Source: Schistosoma mansoni
Taxonomy: Eukaryota; Platyhelminthes; Trematoda; Strigeidida; Schistosomatidae
Reading direction: 5' to 3'
Length of the DNA: 64,000 bases
Assembly (NCBI RefSeq): GCF_000237925.1
Contig: NC_031495.1
Location: forward strand, 29,456,679-29,520,678
This document shows, one piece after another, positions 34,780 to 47,126 of the stretch. The notes beneath the pieces were generated by a model. The model made no database searches. It saw only the letters and a list, made by a program, of their open reading frames with translations, and had not been told where the DNA came from. The position numbers and the translations under genes were made by a program. Numbering within the stretch: the stretch's first letter is position 1; each line of letters starts with the position of its first letter.

Positions 34780-36157
34780 GGTCCAGTATTCTTTAGTTTG
34801 GTCAACTCAGCTATTTGGTCTGGTCTTCATATTAGGTTTGCCTTATATTTCATCTATGTTATTTTCCCCTTGACTAGCTAGTATTAATCATCTGGTCAAT
34901 GTAGTTGACCGATTTAGGTTCGCTATTTCGGGTTGTTTCGTTAGAAACCTTCTGTTGTTAGTTTGTATATCTACTACCCAAAATAAGCTTGGCAACATTA
35001 TTCTCTTAAGCAGGTACGGTGCTCTCAACGGCCACTCAACCAGCCAGGATACACGTGTCATAGTTGAGTAGGGTCAAGTTTCGTTCAGTTAGGTGAATTG
35101 CGTGGATGAATATTCCAGTCTACCAGCACTGTCATAAGATTTACTGCAATATATTAGTAAATTTTTAGTCACCAAATTGGGCATAATTACTCCGGAAGGT
35201 AATTTTTAGTAGGAAAGAATAGTTGCTGATGATTCTAGATTGGTTTATTTCATTTTATATAGGTCAGCTGACATGCTCGCCACCTAACCGGGAAATGTTA
35301 TTCACTTGTAACAAATTATTCACCTCTCAGTTGTCTTGATGTTCTGTTCTATATATAACCTATACAAAGAGTAATTTAAATAAGCTTGACCTTTGCCTGA
35401 GTTTCTCCCACAAAATCAGTTGGAGGTTACTGGACGCAAGGTAAGGTATTGGAGTTCCCAAATCGGTGCGTCGAGTTAAGAGCTTACGATTAGAATCCGT
35501 TAGCATCCTCCATAATGTGGACTGTCTTTTCAAAAGGTCTTGTTTAATGTTACCCCCTATCAGTGCAATTTAAAGGTACACGGAGCGAGCGTACTTATCT
35601 TTTGATTCATTGTTGAGGACTATTTATTTTCTCTTGGGGCCTTTTTCATGTTTTCAAATCTATATTAACTCACCACGCGAATTAGTCTAATAGCTGCGAT
35701 TTAGTGATCGACCTGCTTAGTGATTTCACCAAAGGCCCTTGTTTTTCAGCCTCGAGAGTTCATGACTCAACTATATTATCTTGAAGCTAGTAAGAACAAA
35801 GCATCACTTCAAGACCTGTGAAAGTTAGGATCTTCAACAGGAGACTTAGTCACTCACAAATTAGGGAGTTATCTTGTACAGTTATGTAGTATCATCAGCA
35901 CGGTGCGAAAACTTCATCCTGCTTGAATCTGTTATGTATAAAGCCGTAAATGTAATCTTTTGTCACGTTTTCTGTGTTGATTCTTGCGATCTATGGCAAT
36001 CCCAATCTGACTAGTTAAATGGTTTTGGATTATCGATTTTGAGGCTTGGTATAGCGCTTCAAAGTTCTTTGGGTTTATTATCTGAACTTGAACAACTTAT
36101 CACCCTAAGTGATTTAGTAGTTATCATAGTCGAAAGGGTATCAAGTTACTGGCTGGC
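34780..36157. other. Intergenic, nothing recognised
   Basis: No gene, repeat or RNA recognised downstream of RPL5. Confidence 0.5.
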
Positions 36158-36232
36158 TTAACGAGGTATGGTAACTTGGACCTATGCATATATGTGCCTG
36201 GTTCTACGTAGTAACTGACTGGCTACTGGCAC
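36158..36232 (+). mobile_element. LINE family A 3' tail only
   Basis: About 75 bp matching the extreme 3' end of family A (AACGAGGTATGGTAACTTGG, ACCTATGCATATATGTGC, TACGTAGTAACTGACTGGC). An extremely 5'-truncated insertion. Confidence 0.75.
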
Positions 36233-36509
36233 TTACTGCTTTCGCCTAGAGCGTTTTTTCCGAAGTAGAATAAGTTATTTTCCAGTCGGCAACCATTGTT
36301 ACTCAACTTTATGCAGAATAAACCAAGGATCAGCAATTTCGAACTTCTAAGGTCAATGTCTTATTTACAAAAGTGCCCGTCTAAAATAAATGTGCCACTG
36401 CAGTTGCTTTCGTTTGATGTCTATTTAACTAAGTGCTGGTTAATATTTACTTCATCTTGTTTGGATCAGAGAATACTGTACTTAGACAGTATGTTTAAAA
36501 TCATGATAT

Positions 36510-38900
36510 AGATGGACACAGAGGTATGAAAATACATACATGCTACAAGAGGGAGGGGAGATTGTGAAGCTATGAAGGTGCGCATAATTAATAGAAAAAA
36601 AGCATGATTAAGGATAAGTGAATAAAAGTAGGAAAAGCTAATGCAAGGATAAGTTCAGTTGAGAGGAAACCAATCTTAAAGGACTCTGCTAGTTAAAGAA
36701 GTTATTGAATGATGAATAAAGTAACAGATGGACCGCCGCTAGCTTCTATCCTGAGACGTGTCTGATAGCATCTCAAGCCACCAACTTATATTTTTTCTAG
36801 GTCTCTTGCCAGAGAGTAATGGACGATCCTAGTCCTATACAGCTACTCTCATATCAAGGTAGTAGTCATTAACTGACGGCTGTCAGTTATTCCCAACCAG
36901 TTGCACAGTCGGCAAGCAATGCACAATATGGAAGTCATTGAGGCGACATTCGTAGTTAATGTCCAAGCTACCAACGTCAGTGTTTCAAGATGGAGGCACA
37001 AATTGAGTAATCATTTGGTCTAAACACACTTAACCAAACCTCCACGTTATTAATACGGCGTTGCTGAATATCAGCATCATTTCTGAGTCAATCATGATCG
37101 AACACAGAGTTTTGCCTTACATCCTCCACCCAGAAAGACTGCAAGCATAGAACAAGGCAGCTTCACCGTCGCACGATAAACTCGACTTTTTACAGCCAAA
37201 CTAAAATTACAACGGCCCCAGATATTAACCGGATTGACATAAGACGCTCTAGCTCCCACAAGACGTAAATTGATCCCACCAGGAGTGCAGGTTCGGGGCT
37301 CCTGCCATTCTCGTAAAAGCGCTTTAAACTTAGAGAGTGAAAAGCACGAGCCATACCTACGACTACTGATTAAGGTCGGGTTGCCTAATGTAGGTACCAC
37401 CTCATAGTAAGGCAATATCACCTGGATACTCAGGGTCGAGGAGTCGATCCCTCAAGTAACATATCCGTGTCACCGCCAACCCACATATATCAAAGTCGTT
37501 TTCAGAATAACATCAACAGGAAAGTTGAAGAGGAATGGTGAGACTAGGCAATCCTGCCTGAACCCAGTGTTTGGATGCAGTCATTAAGAGAGGGGGTTGT
37601 GTACCCTCATTTTGTCTGAGGTGTTCGTATATGAGGCCTTCAAGATTTTAAAAGACCTTCCAAGCACACACTTCGGCAGACAATTCTAGAGCACAGTTCT
37701 GTCCAATGAATCGAAGACGGCTCTGAAATCAAGAAACCAACGGTTGTTGACCCGCAATAAGTATGGCAGCCTCCTAACATATAATGGAGGGCGAACAGTA
37801 CATCCCCGAGAGGAACGAAAACCAGTCTGCTCCTTGCGAGTCAATCCTTGATAAACTTCGGAGTAAGGCACAAGCCCGAACTCTCCAAAAAACTCAGTCA
37901 GTTTCCTAATCGAAAGTGCGTGAGTCAACATCCTTAAAACGATATGCGAGTAAGTTGTCATGACCTGGTGATTGAGGGCGCTTCAGGAGTTGGAGTTCAT
38001 AGCAGACGTCTGCCTCGTTAGGTCTGTCAGTCATCACCGGCTATGGAGGACGGGATAGTCTGACCGATGTCATTAGGGCAGAAGACTAGGTGAATAGTGC
38101 CTTGGAAAACCATTCACCGTCCGGGACTACACTAGGTGTTATTGATTGTCGTCCAATCACCTTCACAGGTCTTTTCACTCACACAAGACTCCTTGTTGCC
38201 AGTGGCTCGGATGAGTTAAAAAGGTTTCCACCAGTTATAAGATGTTATTGCTGCCTCCAACTTGTCAGCATGGTCTGACTACCAGGCTTTTTGGTCCTTT
38301 AACAAGATTGATACAATTTCTCTACATAAGAATCTACGTTCATAGTCAAAATCGCATTCGGTCGGAGTAGACCGACGTGCTTCAAGAAAATGTGAGGTGG
38401 TGGAAAGCCCAGTACTTATAGGAGGGAAGTTTTGTGAAACCACCAATGACTGTACTCCTCATGTTCATGGCGTCATCCAAATGTAGCTAGCGCTGATTTG
38501 CACTTTTCGGTGGGTATGGTAACTTCGGACATGGTTCACTTTGATATTTGTTTGCAACGAAAGCTACAACCAACTTACTTACGCCAATCTGTTTAGGATG
38601 GTGGATTTGTTGGCCACTGAAATTTAACGTAAGATTAGCTCAAACAAGGGCAAAATTAGAGTGTAGATAAGTACTCCATAGTGGTGAAAGTCTTGTGCAA
38701 ACCACTCCAGTGGTAGCTGACTACGACAATCAACCTGAGTCCTGGCATGAGTTGCAGAGCGAAGGATAATACTAAGATTAAGTAAAGAAAAAGTATAAAA
38801 TGCATCTGCAACACTGACTTGTTCTTAGCCATATTCCAGTCTAACCGAAGACTAGCTATTTTGAGGTAAAATCGTCAGGATAAATCCCAGAATAGAAGTA
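36510..38900 (-). mobile_element. LINE family B, old copy
   Basis: Minus-strand decayed copy: 3' UTR near 36520-36730, C-terminal region 36730-37100, and RT motifs at 37686-37961 (QTGFRSSRGC, then FLDFRAVFDSLDRTVL) with upstream sequence to about 38900. Divergence from the other B copies is much higher, so it is the oldest here. The right edge is approximate. Confidence 0.62.
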
Positions 38901-39034
38901 GTAACAGTATGAGTGGTTGCAGAAAAGACTAACGACCAAAGGTACGACTCAAGAAAATATGAATTAGTAAAATGAAGACGAAAAGTTATGAGAAACTCAG
39001 AAGACCATTACTTGGGGAAAACAAAATAGGTGCA

Positions 39035-39237
39035 CCTGGACCATCATGGACGACTTTGATCCATGTCATTCATCTATTAACATGGCTCAGTCCCATTTTC
39101 AATGTCTCCATGGTCTGATGTCATGTTTTGGTTTGGCCGCCCATAGCTTTCTATCAACCTACTCCAGACAACACCCACCGAGTTAAGCGGGGTTGGGCAT
39201 ACGTGACGTATGTCCCAACCAACAATCGAGAACCAGG
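39035..39237 (-). mobile_element. LINE family A C-terminal fragment
   Basis: About 200 bp matching the family A region before its 3' UTR (CCATGTTTTGGTTTGGCCGCC at the same spacing as 11068-11090) in minus orientation. Heavily diverged. Confidence 0.6.
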
Positions 39238-40695
39238 CATAGAATAGAATGACAGTTAACTAACACAATACGAAGCAGTCAATAAGTGGGATCAATTTTA
39301 CACACAATATGTCCTCCTATACTTGGTGTGATCAGATGTCTTTTCCCGCCCATTGACCAGTCACAGCTTGCTCCCACCTGACCTATCAAAAGACTTATCC
39401 TAGTAATTAGTAAGGTTAGGAAAAATATGAAGTGCACCAAGCTCATAATAATCCCACACCAAGATTAATTTCACAGTTGTGCTTTCGAAATTAAGACTGA
39501 TAGCCTTCTTGTGTTACTTATGAAGCTTATCATTTCGTGTCGCTGTAGTCATATGTGGCGTCTTTCGTTTTTCATATTTAACAGGTAGTAGCAGTTCGAT
39601 AAACATGTATTTCTTTCGCCATGTGGTGTGTGCTACTTATATCGACATGAGTAGTATATATAGTGAGTCAGGAGTAGAATATTTGGCAGCAGAAGGGAAG
39701 AACAGAAGCAGAAAGCAATCAGCATGGAGGTGAAGGAACAGTGAACTCTGAGACAAGTGACTGACATTTGCAAACGAACAGTCAAGTTTGATTGATATTT
39801 TGCCAATTAAGTATTTACTGTTTGCTTCTCAGATTTTAGTAAGATGTTCTGTACTTTTGTGCTGAAACACGTCCAATTATCCCCATCAGTGTTCTTATTC
39901 ACTACACCAATACTATCCAATTTGTTTCGCTATTCAACTGTTTTACTGAACTAGTTCTTTTGCCTATTTAATAGCTGTTGGTGAATTTTCTCAACAAAAA
40001 TCATTTGTAAAGAAATAAACTACTAACCGCCTTGGTGAATGTAAAAAAATTACCATTAAACAGACATTCTGCCAAAATAAATTTAATTTGAATGGGCGAA
40101 TTCGCTTCGTCTACTCTGTCTACAATAACTTGGTTACTGGCGCTTTAGCATTGATAGCTTTAATTACAGTGTCATCATACAGAGTTGGTGTATAATGGCA
40201 AGACATTTTGCTATTTCACCCAGTAACGGGATCCAAATATCAACGCCTTTGCTTTGGTTAGGTTTATGAGGGGAAACAATTACATTGAGGGACAGAATGT
40301 TTTTCAAGATCTAACCAATAGTAGCGTTTCACCTATTAGCGTAACGTTTTACCGTTAAATATGCATTTACTAATTAGTATTTTTTAACAATCGAATTATA
40401 TACTTTGTGCAAAAATATGATCCATCTAGTCTAGCATTTCGGTGAGATTCGATAGTTGTTTGTTTGGTACATTTATAGAAGGGTGATCAGATAGATAACA
40501 CTTAAGCCTACTTACATATAAACGGTACGTAGTAAATATTTTAGATTTCTGTTCTTACTCTCTTCAATACTTTAAATAACAGACAATATATTTATCAAAA
40601 TCAAGCCAGTAGCTACTGTACTAATGTGCCAAGTTGAACACCGACCTAAAGCATCAGAATTTTCTTGAACAAAATTTTTAACCGACAGTAAGACC
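39238..40695. other. Intergenic; contains a second copy of an unknown dispersed repeat
   Basis: About 39560-39790 is the partner of the repeat at 6240-6480 (GAATATTTGGCAGCAGAAG, then GAACAGAAGC and GCAATCAG). The rest shows nothing recognisable. Confidence 0.4.
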
Positions 40696-40719
40696 TATAT
40701 ATATATATATATATATATA
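40696..40719. repeat. TA dinucleotide microsatellite
   Basis: Uninterrupted run of twelve TA units, just 3' of the receptor kinase gene. Confidence 0.9.
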
Positions 40720-40865
40720 CAATCATCTATCTTAGACATCGAAAAATCAAAAAAGCATTTGAATTATTGAATTACCTATAAAGTGACAATATTTAGGGAA
40801 GTTACAACACTAAAATTAAATGCAAAGTTCAAAGATAAGCTTGAATATATCAGAGATTGTGAAAA

Positions 40866-41282
40866 TCAAGCCAAAGCCTCTGGGTCCCCGGTTAGGAGTA
40901 CTGATAATTCATTTACATTAGAAGGAATGTTCTCTTCTCTTTTTCTGATCAATGATTGTCTAACTGCATCTTCAATTTGTCCCAGACGTTTACGAACACG
41001 AAGAGCAGAGAGGCGCACAGACCAATCATCATGCCAACATTCTTGTATCACTTGTGCATAGCAGGATAAGTAGGTGTCATCTAACCAGCGCTGGTAAATA
41101 CGAGGCCTACAATTAACATTGTCGTAATCTGGACTTATCTTGGGGGATTTAGCATTTATATTTGAGTTATTCCTGTTTGATTGGTTCGGTTGATCATCAC
41201 TTATGGTCAAACTATTGCCACAAACAATATCCCTCATCTGTGAGAAGGTTGGATCAGGAGGGACCATGTCGCAGAATGGTAT
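40866..41282 (-). CDS. Receptor exon: C-terminal kinase lobe
   Basis: Starts after TTTACAG and reads [20 protein letters not shown], continuing the previous exon's EFVEGYQ. It has the expected ending [23 protein letters not shown] (residues WxDxxxRLxAxRxxK) and a 33-residue tail after the kinase fold. Between DIVCG and RPRIYQRW an asparagine/serine-rich stretch of about 35 residues replaces the four-residue link of vertebrate ACVR1. Stop TGA at 40866-40868. Confidence 0.9.
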   Translation of the reverse strand: MPFCDMVPPDPTFSQMRDIVCGNSLTISDDQPNQSNRNNSNINAKSPKISPDYDNVNCRPRIYQRWLDDTYLSCYAQVIQECWHDDWSVRLSALRVRKRLGQIEDAVRQSLIRKREENIPSNVNELSVLLTGDPEALA

Positions 41283-44200
41283 CTGTAAAGAAGTTTCAAA
41301 TTTGAGACAATCAAAGAAAATAAAGAACTATGAAAATTACTAATGAACTTTACAGAGTTGTTGGAAATTACTTGAGGTCATAACACACAGAGTTTACTAT
41401 CCCTGGAGCTTAACAATTTTATGCACCTTACCCGACTAGTTCATCAAAAATAATTGAAAATTTAGAAATCATATTTACCCTTCAGGCGCCCCCAAATGCC
41501 CTGGTACGGCCGAGAGTGGAGAGAGTCCGCTAACCCTCTCGAAATGCTGTCATATGGCCACGCGTATATAGCCTCTGTCAGGGAAGTCCTACTCACTGCC
41601 TTCACGTGGCGGTGTTTTTTTACAAAATTGAGAGGACGAAAAGCGAATGTCCGGCGCTTTAACCGGGTTGGTGGACACGAAAGTTCACCTAGGGGAGTTG
41701 GAAAACCCTGATTCCAAACCAATGGTGCACTTGGACTCCAGTATCTTAAGGAAACAAACGGTGTATGAACCAATCGTTGGTCACCGACTACCATGGGACT
41801 GCATCTCCTCACGATGCTCCACTACCTTGTGGATCAGATCTGTAAATCAAAGGCTCAGGGTGTGGCCTAAGAAAACCACCTGCTTCAGTTTGGGCACCCG
41901 GACAGTATCACAGCCCTCACACAAATCAAATGAGATTTGTGTGGCGCATATGTATCTAATGCCCCTTCGTACCAATATTTGTGTTCAAATAAATAAATAA
42001 ATACCCTTCAGGCACAAGAAATGTTTATTAACATGTGTAAACATAACGACCTGCAGGATGGCTTTGAATAAAACCATTAATAATAATAACAAAGTGTATG
42101 ATGCAAGAAACACAAGTAACTTCCTAAATATTTGGTGCGCACCTTATAAATGCTTAGTTTTGCAATTTACACAATCGTCCATTATTATGTAGGCTATTAA
42201 CTTAAAATACATTATCACATAAACGTACGCTTCTAAGCATCCCAACACCCTGATTTTACAGTCCACTAAATCTTTTCAGAAGTGTGTGATGTACCTTTAA
42301 CTTTAAATCACCCTAGTGCTGTTCAGAGTATTACGTAAGAAAAATGTAAAAGTTCGTGGATTTTCACTAGTGTACGAGCCCTAATAAGGCAAATGATTGG
42401 ATTAAAAAAATAAAAATGCTTAACTATTGTGTTTTGCTCCCCAGATTTCAAAAATATTTATTATCTATGGAGATATTCATAGAAAAAGACCTATCGAAAT
42501 CAGAAGTAACAATCAAAACAAGAAATTGGAAATAATAAAACGTCAGTTTGGAAACTATACCAACAAAAATAATCAAGCTGAAGATATCAAATGCCCTGAT
42601 AGGGTCGAGGTTGAGGAGAGTCAGCTCTCCCTTTCGAAATACCCTCTTACGGCTACACGTATACAGCCACTGCCAGGGAAGTCCTACTCACTGTCTTTTC
42701 GCAGTGCGGGTGCTGTTTACGAAATCAAGAGGACGAAAAGCGAATGTTCGGTGCTTTAACCGGGTTGGTGGGTATATAGGATCCATCTAGGTGAGTTGGA
42801 AGACCCTGATTCCAAACGAATGGTGCACACAATATCTTGAGGGGACAAATGGCGTGTGAACCAATCGTTGGTTGCCGACTACCATGAGACTGCATCTCCT
42901 TACGTTGTTCCACTGCCATCTGGATCAGACCTTTAGATCGAAGGCTCCGGGTGTGGCCCCCTAAGAAAACAACCTGTCTCGGTCTGGGCATTCGGACGAT
43001 ATCACACTCGACACACAAATCAAGTGACTTGTGTGACGCATATGTATTCAGTGCCTCTTTGTACTAATATTTATGTGTTCAAATAAATAAATAATCTAAG
43101 TAAAAACAGATCTGCGAGAATGTGAGTCACATGAAACTGAGTAAATCGATATGATCCCTTTTGGTAAAACTTTATCGATTATTTGAAAAATCAGATTTTC
43201 TCAAATTCTAAGGAACTATGATCCTTTAATACATTTGATGCTTTCTAACGTTTTGCACACAAGTAAAAAATATTTACCTATAGAACACTTTACTCTGTCA
43301 ATAGTTACGGTCTGAAATTCATATACCCACGACTGAACTAATTTACAATTTTCATATTAGTAAGATGAACAGAAAAATGCCTTTAAAAACGGTGAATACC
43401 GAAGTTTAGAAAAGTCAGTGTACAAACCTGATATCCTTCAACGAATTCAGATGTTATCCCCTGAGTACATCGTGCTAATTCCCAAAACACTAAGGCCATT
43501 GCATAAATATCTGCAGCTTGGTAAACTTCAAACGACAAATGGTGACTTCTGTTTGGACTATCAATACTTTCATTAGTTATGCCCGACGTGTTGTTGCCGG
43601 AATTGGATGATGCGTGTGTTATATCTATGGCCATGAGTAACTCAGGTGCCATGTAACGTTTAGTACCAACCCTAGGTCCAGCAGGAGGAGGACCTAAGGA
43701 GGAAGGACCAGAAAGTCCACTGCACAACCTGTCTGATTGAGTTATACCACTAGACATAACACCACTAGATAGCATTGAGGAAGATAAATTGAGAAAAGCT
43801 TGTCCAATGGGGGGATTTTGTAAATTCACAAGGGCAAGACCCAAGTCAGCTATACATGCAGTCATATCATTCATAACAAGGACATTCTTCGATTTGAGAT
43901 CACGGTGTGCAATAGAAGGTTTAGCATGTAATCCTTTTATTTCTGTATGCAAAAACGCCAAACCCGCCGCAATGGAGCTGGCCAGACGCAAACCATCCTG
44001 TATTTTTAATGATCTATGACTGATGAAGTCGTGTAAAGATCCGTTAGCGTGATACGCTGTAATTAGCCAGAGCTGAGTGCATCCACCTCTTGATATCATG
44101 TCGCTAGCATAATACGCCAGGAGATTAGGATGACGCAACAATCCAGTGTTATAAATTTCTGTTTCACGAGCCCAGCTGGCTTCATCACGACTAGAAAAAA

Positions 44201-44979
44201 TTTTAACAGCAACGGTTTCACCTTGACATGTAGCTTTCCAAACTTCACCAAATCGTCCTTTTCCTATGCACATTGTCAACCTAATATGACGTGCCACAGT
44301 TCTCTGAACAAGGAACGGAAGACCGCTTCCGCTTCCACTAGTGCAGCTAATAAGCTCACACGAAGGATCAGGATTATGCATATTTTTTGAAGAAAGGTCA
44401 TCTCCCATTCTGGGCAAGACATAAGATGATAACTTACGATCCGAAAACTGTTCTTCACTGAGTTTCAATAGATAATTGTAGATATCCGTGGTGAAGCTGG
44501 GACGTTTGTAGCTAAGTTCATTGACGTAGCGATCGTAGTTTTCTATTCGTTTTTTCAAAAAGTACTTCCAGAAAAGCATGATAGCTAGAAGTCCACAAAA
44601 CAGTGCAAAGGTAGGGAACAACACTGCTGTCAAAATAGATTTCCATGTAAAGGCATGAGGATTTATTTGCACAGGACGGATTAATTCTAGCAAACTCGAG
44701 TTCCGGTTGCATAAATCCCCATCATTTGAGGAACAACAATATAACAGTTGTCTGCCAACTTTTGAATTTCGGCAGAGCAAGTCAACCTGATTTGTATTAT
44801 TTGAAAAACACCCATACGATTCATCATCCACATATGTTAGTGATAAATCCAAATGCAATGAATGAAAACATCCTGTTGACGATACACAAACAGACCTGGA
44901 ATATGGGCAACGGTTAAGAGGTGAACAATGGCAAAAAACAAGTAAAGGTCGGTTTCGTACACTCTTATTCATTACCACT
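40866..44979 (-). CDS. TGF-beta superfamily type I receptor, ACVR1/saxophone class (5' end missing)
   Basis: Two minus-strand exons (43428-44979 and 40866-41282) join in phase 0 across a 2.1-kb intron holding two short retroposons. Together they give an extracellular three-finger domain, a transmembrane helix, the GS box and a full serine/threonine kinase. Type II receptors phosphorylate the GS box, and the active kinase phosphorylates SMADs. The L45 segment [20 protein letters not shown] and GS box [19 protein letters not shown] match the ALK1/ALK2 (ACVR1, Drosophila saxophone) group, implying BMP-type signalling. A signal peptide is not visible, so at least one 5' exon is missing, probably beyond the LINE cluster to the right. 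Three extra low-complexity loops in the kinase are unusual. Confidence 0.9.
41488..42001 (+). mobile_element. SINE-like short retroposon, copy 2, with target duplication
   Basis: 514 bp ending in repeated AAAT. Flanked by a direct repeat TACCCTTCAGGC (41476-41487 and 42002-42013), which proves retroposition. Inserted in the receptor intron, antisense to the gene. The body is about 99 percent identical to the inverted copy at 50681-51178 over some 400 bp. Confidence 0.85.
42588..43094 (+). mobile_element. SINE-like short retroposon, copy 3
   Basis: Second copy in the same receptor intron and same orientation, more diverged than copy 2, ending CAAATAAATAAATAA. No convincing target duplication found. 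Confidence 0.72.
43428..44979 (-). CDS. Receptor exon: ectodomain, membrane helix, GS box, most of kinase
   Basis: One long exon. Counting from the GTG at 44978: cysteine-rich ectodomain 15-91 (ending [11 protein letters not shown]), membrane helix about 113-136, GS box 212-220, glycine loop GKGRFGEV 239-246, catalytic lysine 259, HRD 358-360 with N365, DLG 378-380, and GTKRYMAPE from 438. Insertions fall at about 387-435 (activation segment) and 449-482. The 5' boundary is a TTTGTAG acceptor just before GTG; in-frame TGA upstream shows the exon cannot extend far. The donor is CAG before GTTTGT at 43427. Confidence 0.9.
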
Positions 44980-45329
44980 ACAAACTTTCATATGGGAAGA
45001 TTCAGTTGGAAGCATGTGGGACTGGAAAAAAAGTCAGATAAAAATAATAAAGATTAATTTGAGAGTAAACAATACGTTCGAATTATTAACAAACGAACAC
45101 GGTACATAATATACTGTTTTTTAGGTTATTTTGTAAGTATTCACATTTAGATTAAATTTAATGGTTTCTAGGACTGTTAGAAAGAGAAAAATAATGTTCA
45201 TTATTTTCAGGCTTGCAATTTTGAATCCGTGAAAAAATAATCTAATTTTGTTTGTTTTTTAAGCAACCTATATATAGAAACCTCAATATGATACACGCTG
45301 TGCTATCAACCGCATATTTATTGGAGCTA
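44980..45329. other. Spacer upstream of the visible receptor exons
   Basis: Presumably receptor intron; the missing signal-peptide exon was not recognised here. Confidence 0.35.
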
Positions 45330-47126
45330 TATTAGGACATAAACTCCGCCTATAGCTCTTCTAGAGTTACTGCCGGTCCCAAGCCTGGGTAAAGGAGGAG
45401 GGTTGGGCATGGGGTTAGCGACCCCATCCCGTAGAAAAACTAAGTCGCTAAAAAACGCTAACCAGAAAAAATAGCAACGACAGAGGAAAAAGCTACAAGA
45501 GAAGGGAATATGAAACAATTATATGATGCAACGAAAAAATTGGCAGGGAGATATGGCAAACCGGGGAGACCAGTCAAGGACAAAGAAGGAAATACTACCA
45601 CAGAGATTCAAGAACAGCGGAAAAGATGGGCAGAATACTTCGAGGAACTGTTGAATAGTCCAGCTCCACTGAATCCACCGGACATCGAAGCAGCACACAA
45701 TGACCTTCCGATAGATGTCACTCCACCAACGACCGAAGAAGTCAAGATGGCCATCAGACAAATCAAAAGTGGAAAAGCGGCAGGACCTGACAATATACTA
45801 GCTGAAGCTCTGAAGTCAGACATTGAAGTAACCGCAAATATACTTCACCTTCTATACAAGAAGATTTGGGAAGAGGAACAAGTGCCAACAGACTGGAAAG
45901 AAGGATACCTTATCAAGATACCAAAGGAAAGAGATCTGAGCGAATTTGAGAATTACAGAGGCATCAGTTTGTTATCAGTACCAGGAAAAGTTTTCAACAG
46001 AGTGCTGCTGAATCGGATGAAAGACGCAGTAGACACTGGACTTCGAGATCAACAGGCTGGATTCCGTAAGGATCGGTCGTGCACAGACCAGATTGCGACA
46101 CTATGGATCATCGCTGAACAATCAGTTGAGTAGAATTCATCACTACATGTCAACTTCATTGACTATGAGAAGGCGTTTGACAGTGTGAACAGGAGAACAT
46201 TATGGAAACTTCTTCGACACTATAGAGTTCCTCAGAAGATTGTCAACATTATCCAGAACTCATACGATGGACTACAGTGCAGAGTCGTGCATGGAGGACA
46301 GCTGACAGATGCATTTTCAGTAAGGACCGGAGTCAGACAAGGCCGATTACTCTCCCCCTTTCTCTTTCTTCTGGTGATTGACTGGATTATGAAGACTTCG
46401 ACGTCTGAGGGGAAACACGGAATACAATGGACATCTCAGAACCACTTAGACGATTTGGACTTCACAGGTGACATAGCCCTTCTATTTCATACACATGAAC
46501 AAATACAAACGAAGACAGCAAATGTAGCAGCAGCCTCTGCATCAATAGGCCTCAACATAAACAAGGGAAAAAGCAAGATTCTCAGATACAACACGGAGAA
46601 CACCAACCAAATTACATTTGATGGCGAAACTCTGGAAGAGGTGGAAACATTCACGTACCTGGGAAGCATCGTTGATAAACAAGGGGGACCGGATGCAGAT
46701 GTAAAGGCGAGGAATGGCAAAGCAAGGGCAGCATTTCTGCAATTGAAGAACATATGGAACTCAAAACAACTGTCAACTAACTTCAAAGTGAGAATCTTCA
46801 ATACGAACGTCCAGACAGTCCTCTTGTACGGAGCTGAAACGTGGAGAACTACTACATCCATCATGCAGAAGATACACAAATCGAATGCGATTTGTATGGC
46901 GCATATGTATCTGGTGCTTCCTTGTACCAATATTTGTGTGTTTAAATAAATAATAATAAATAAGAAGGTACAAGTGTTTATCAACAGTTGTCTACGCAAA
47001 ATACTTCGGATCCGCTGGCCAGACACTATCAGCAACAAGTTACTGTGGGAGACAACAAACCAGATTCCAGCGGAAGAAATCAGGAAGAGGCGCTGGAAGT
47101 GGATAGGGCACACTTTGAGGAAATCA
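45330..47126 (+). mobile_element. LINE family C, left half of an interrupted copy
   Basis: Begins with a piece of the C 5' UTR (45335-45480), then jumps to the region before the RT, so the endonuclease is deleted. Frame 45510-46133 reads RQIKSGKAAGPDNILAEAL and NYRGISLLSVPGKVFNRVLL. After one TAG, frame 46185-46949 covers FDSVNRRTLWKLL, SVRTGVRQGRLLSPFLFLLV and TYLGSIVDKQGGPDADVKAR; the catalytic YADD box is altered (DFTGDI). Interrupted by a 98-bp B-type tail at 46868-46965 and by a family A copy after 47126. Confidence 0.83.
46868..46965 (+). mobile_element. B-type 3' tail mini-insertion
   Basis: About 98 bp comprising only the terminal block shared by family B and the short retroposons, ending in AATAAATAATAATAAATA. 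Flanked by AGAAGATAC and AGAAGGTAC, a probable target duplication with one change. Breaks the C-family frame. Confidence 0.7.

Noticed and set aside
41462-42000. Frames of about 116 codons on both strands, one starting [14 protein letters not shown]
   Set aside because: They lie wholly in the short retroposon, are disrupted in older copies, and have no known domain.
46487-47113. 208-codon minus-strand frame, repeated at 56470-57090
   Set aside because: It is the antisense of the family C reverse transcriptase; identity between the two copies comes from the LINE, not from protein constraint.
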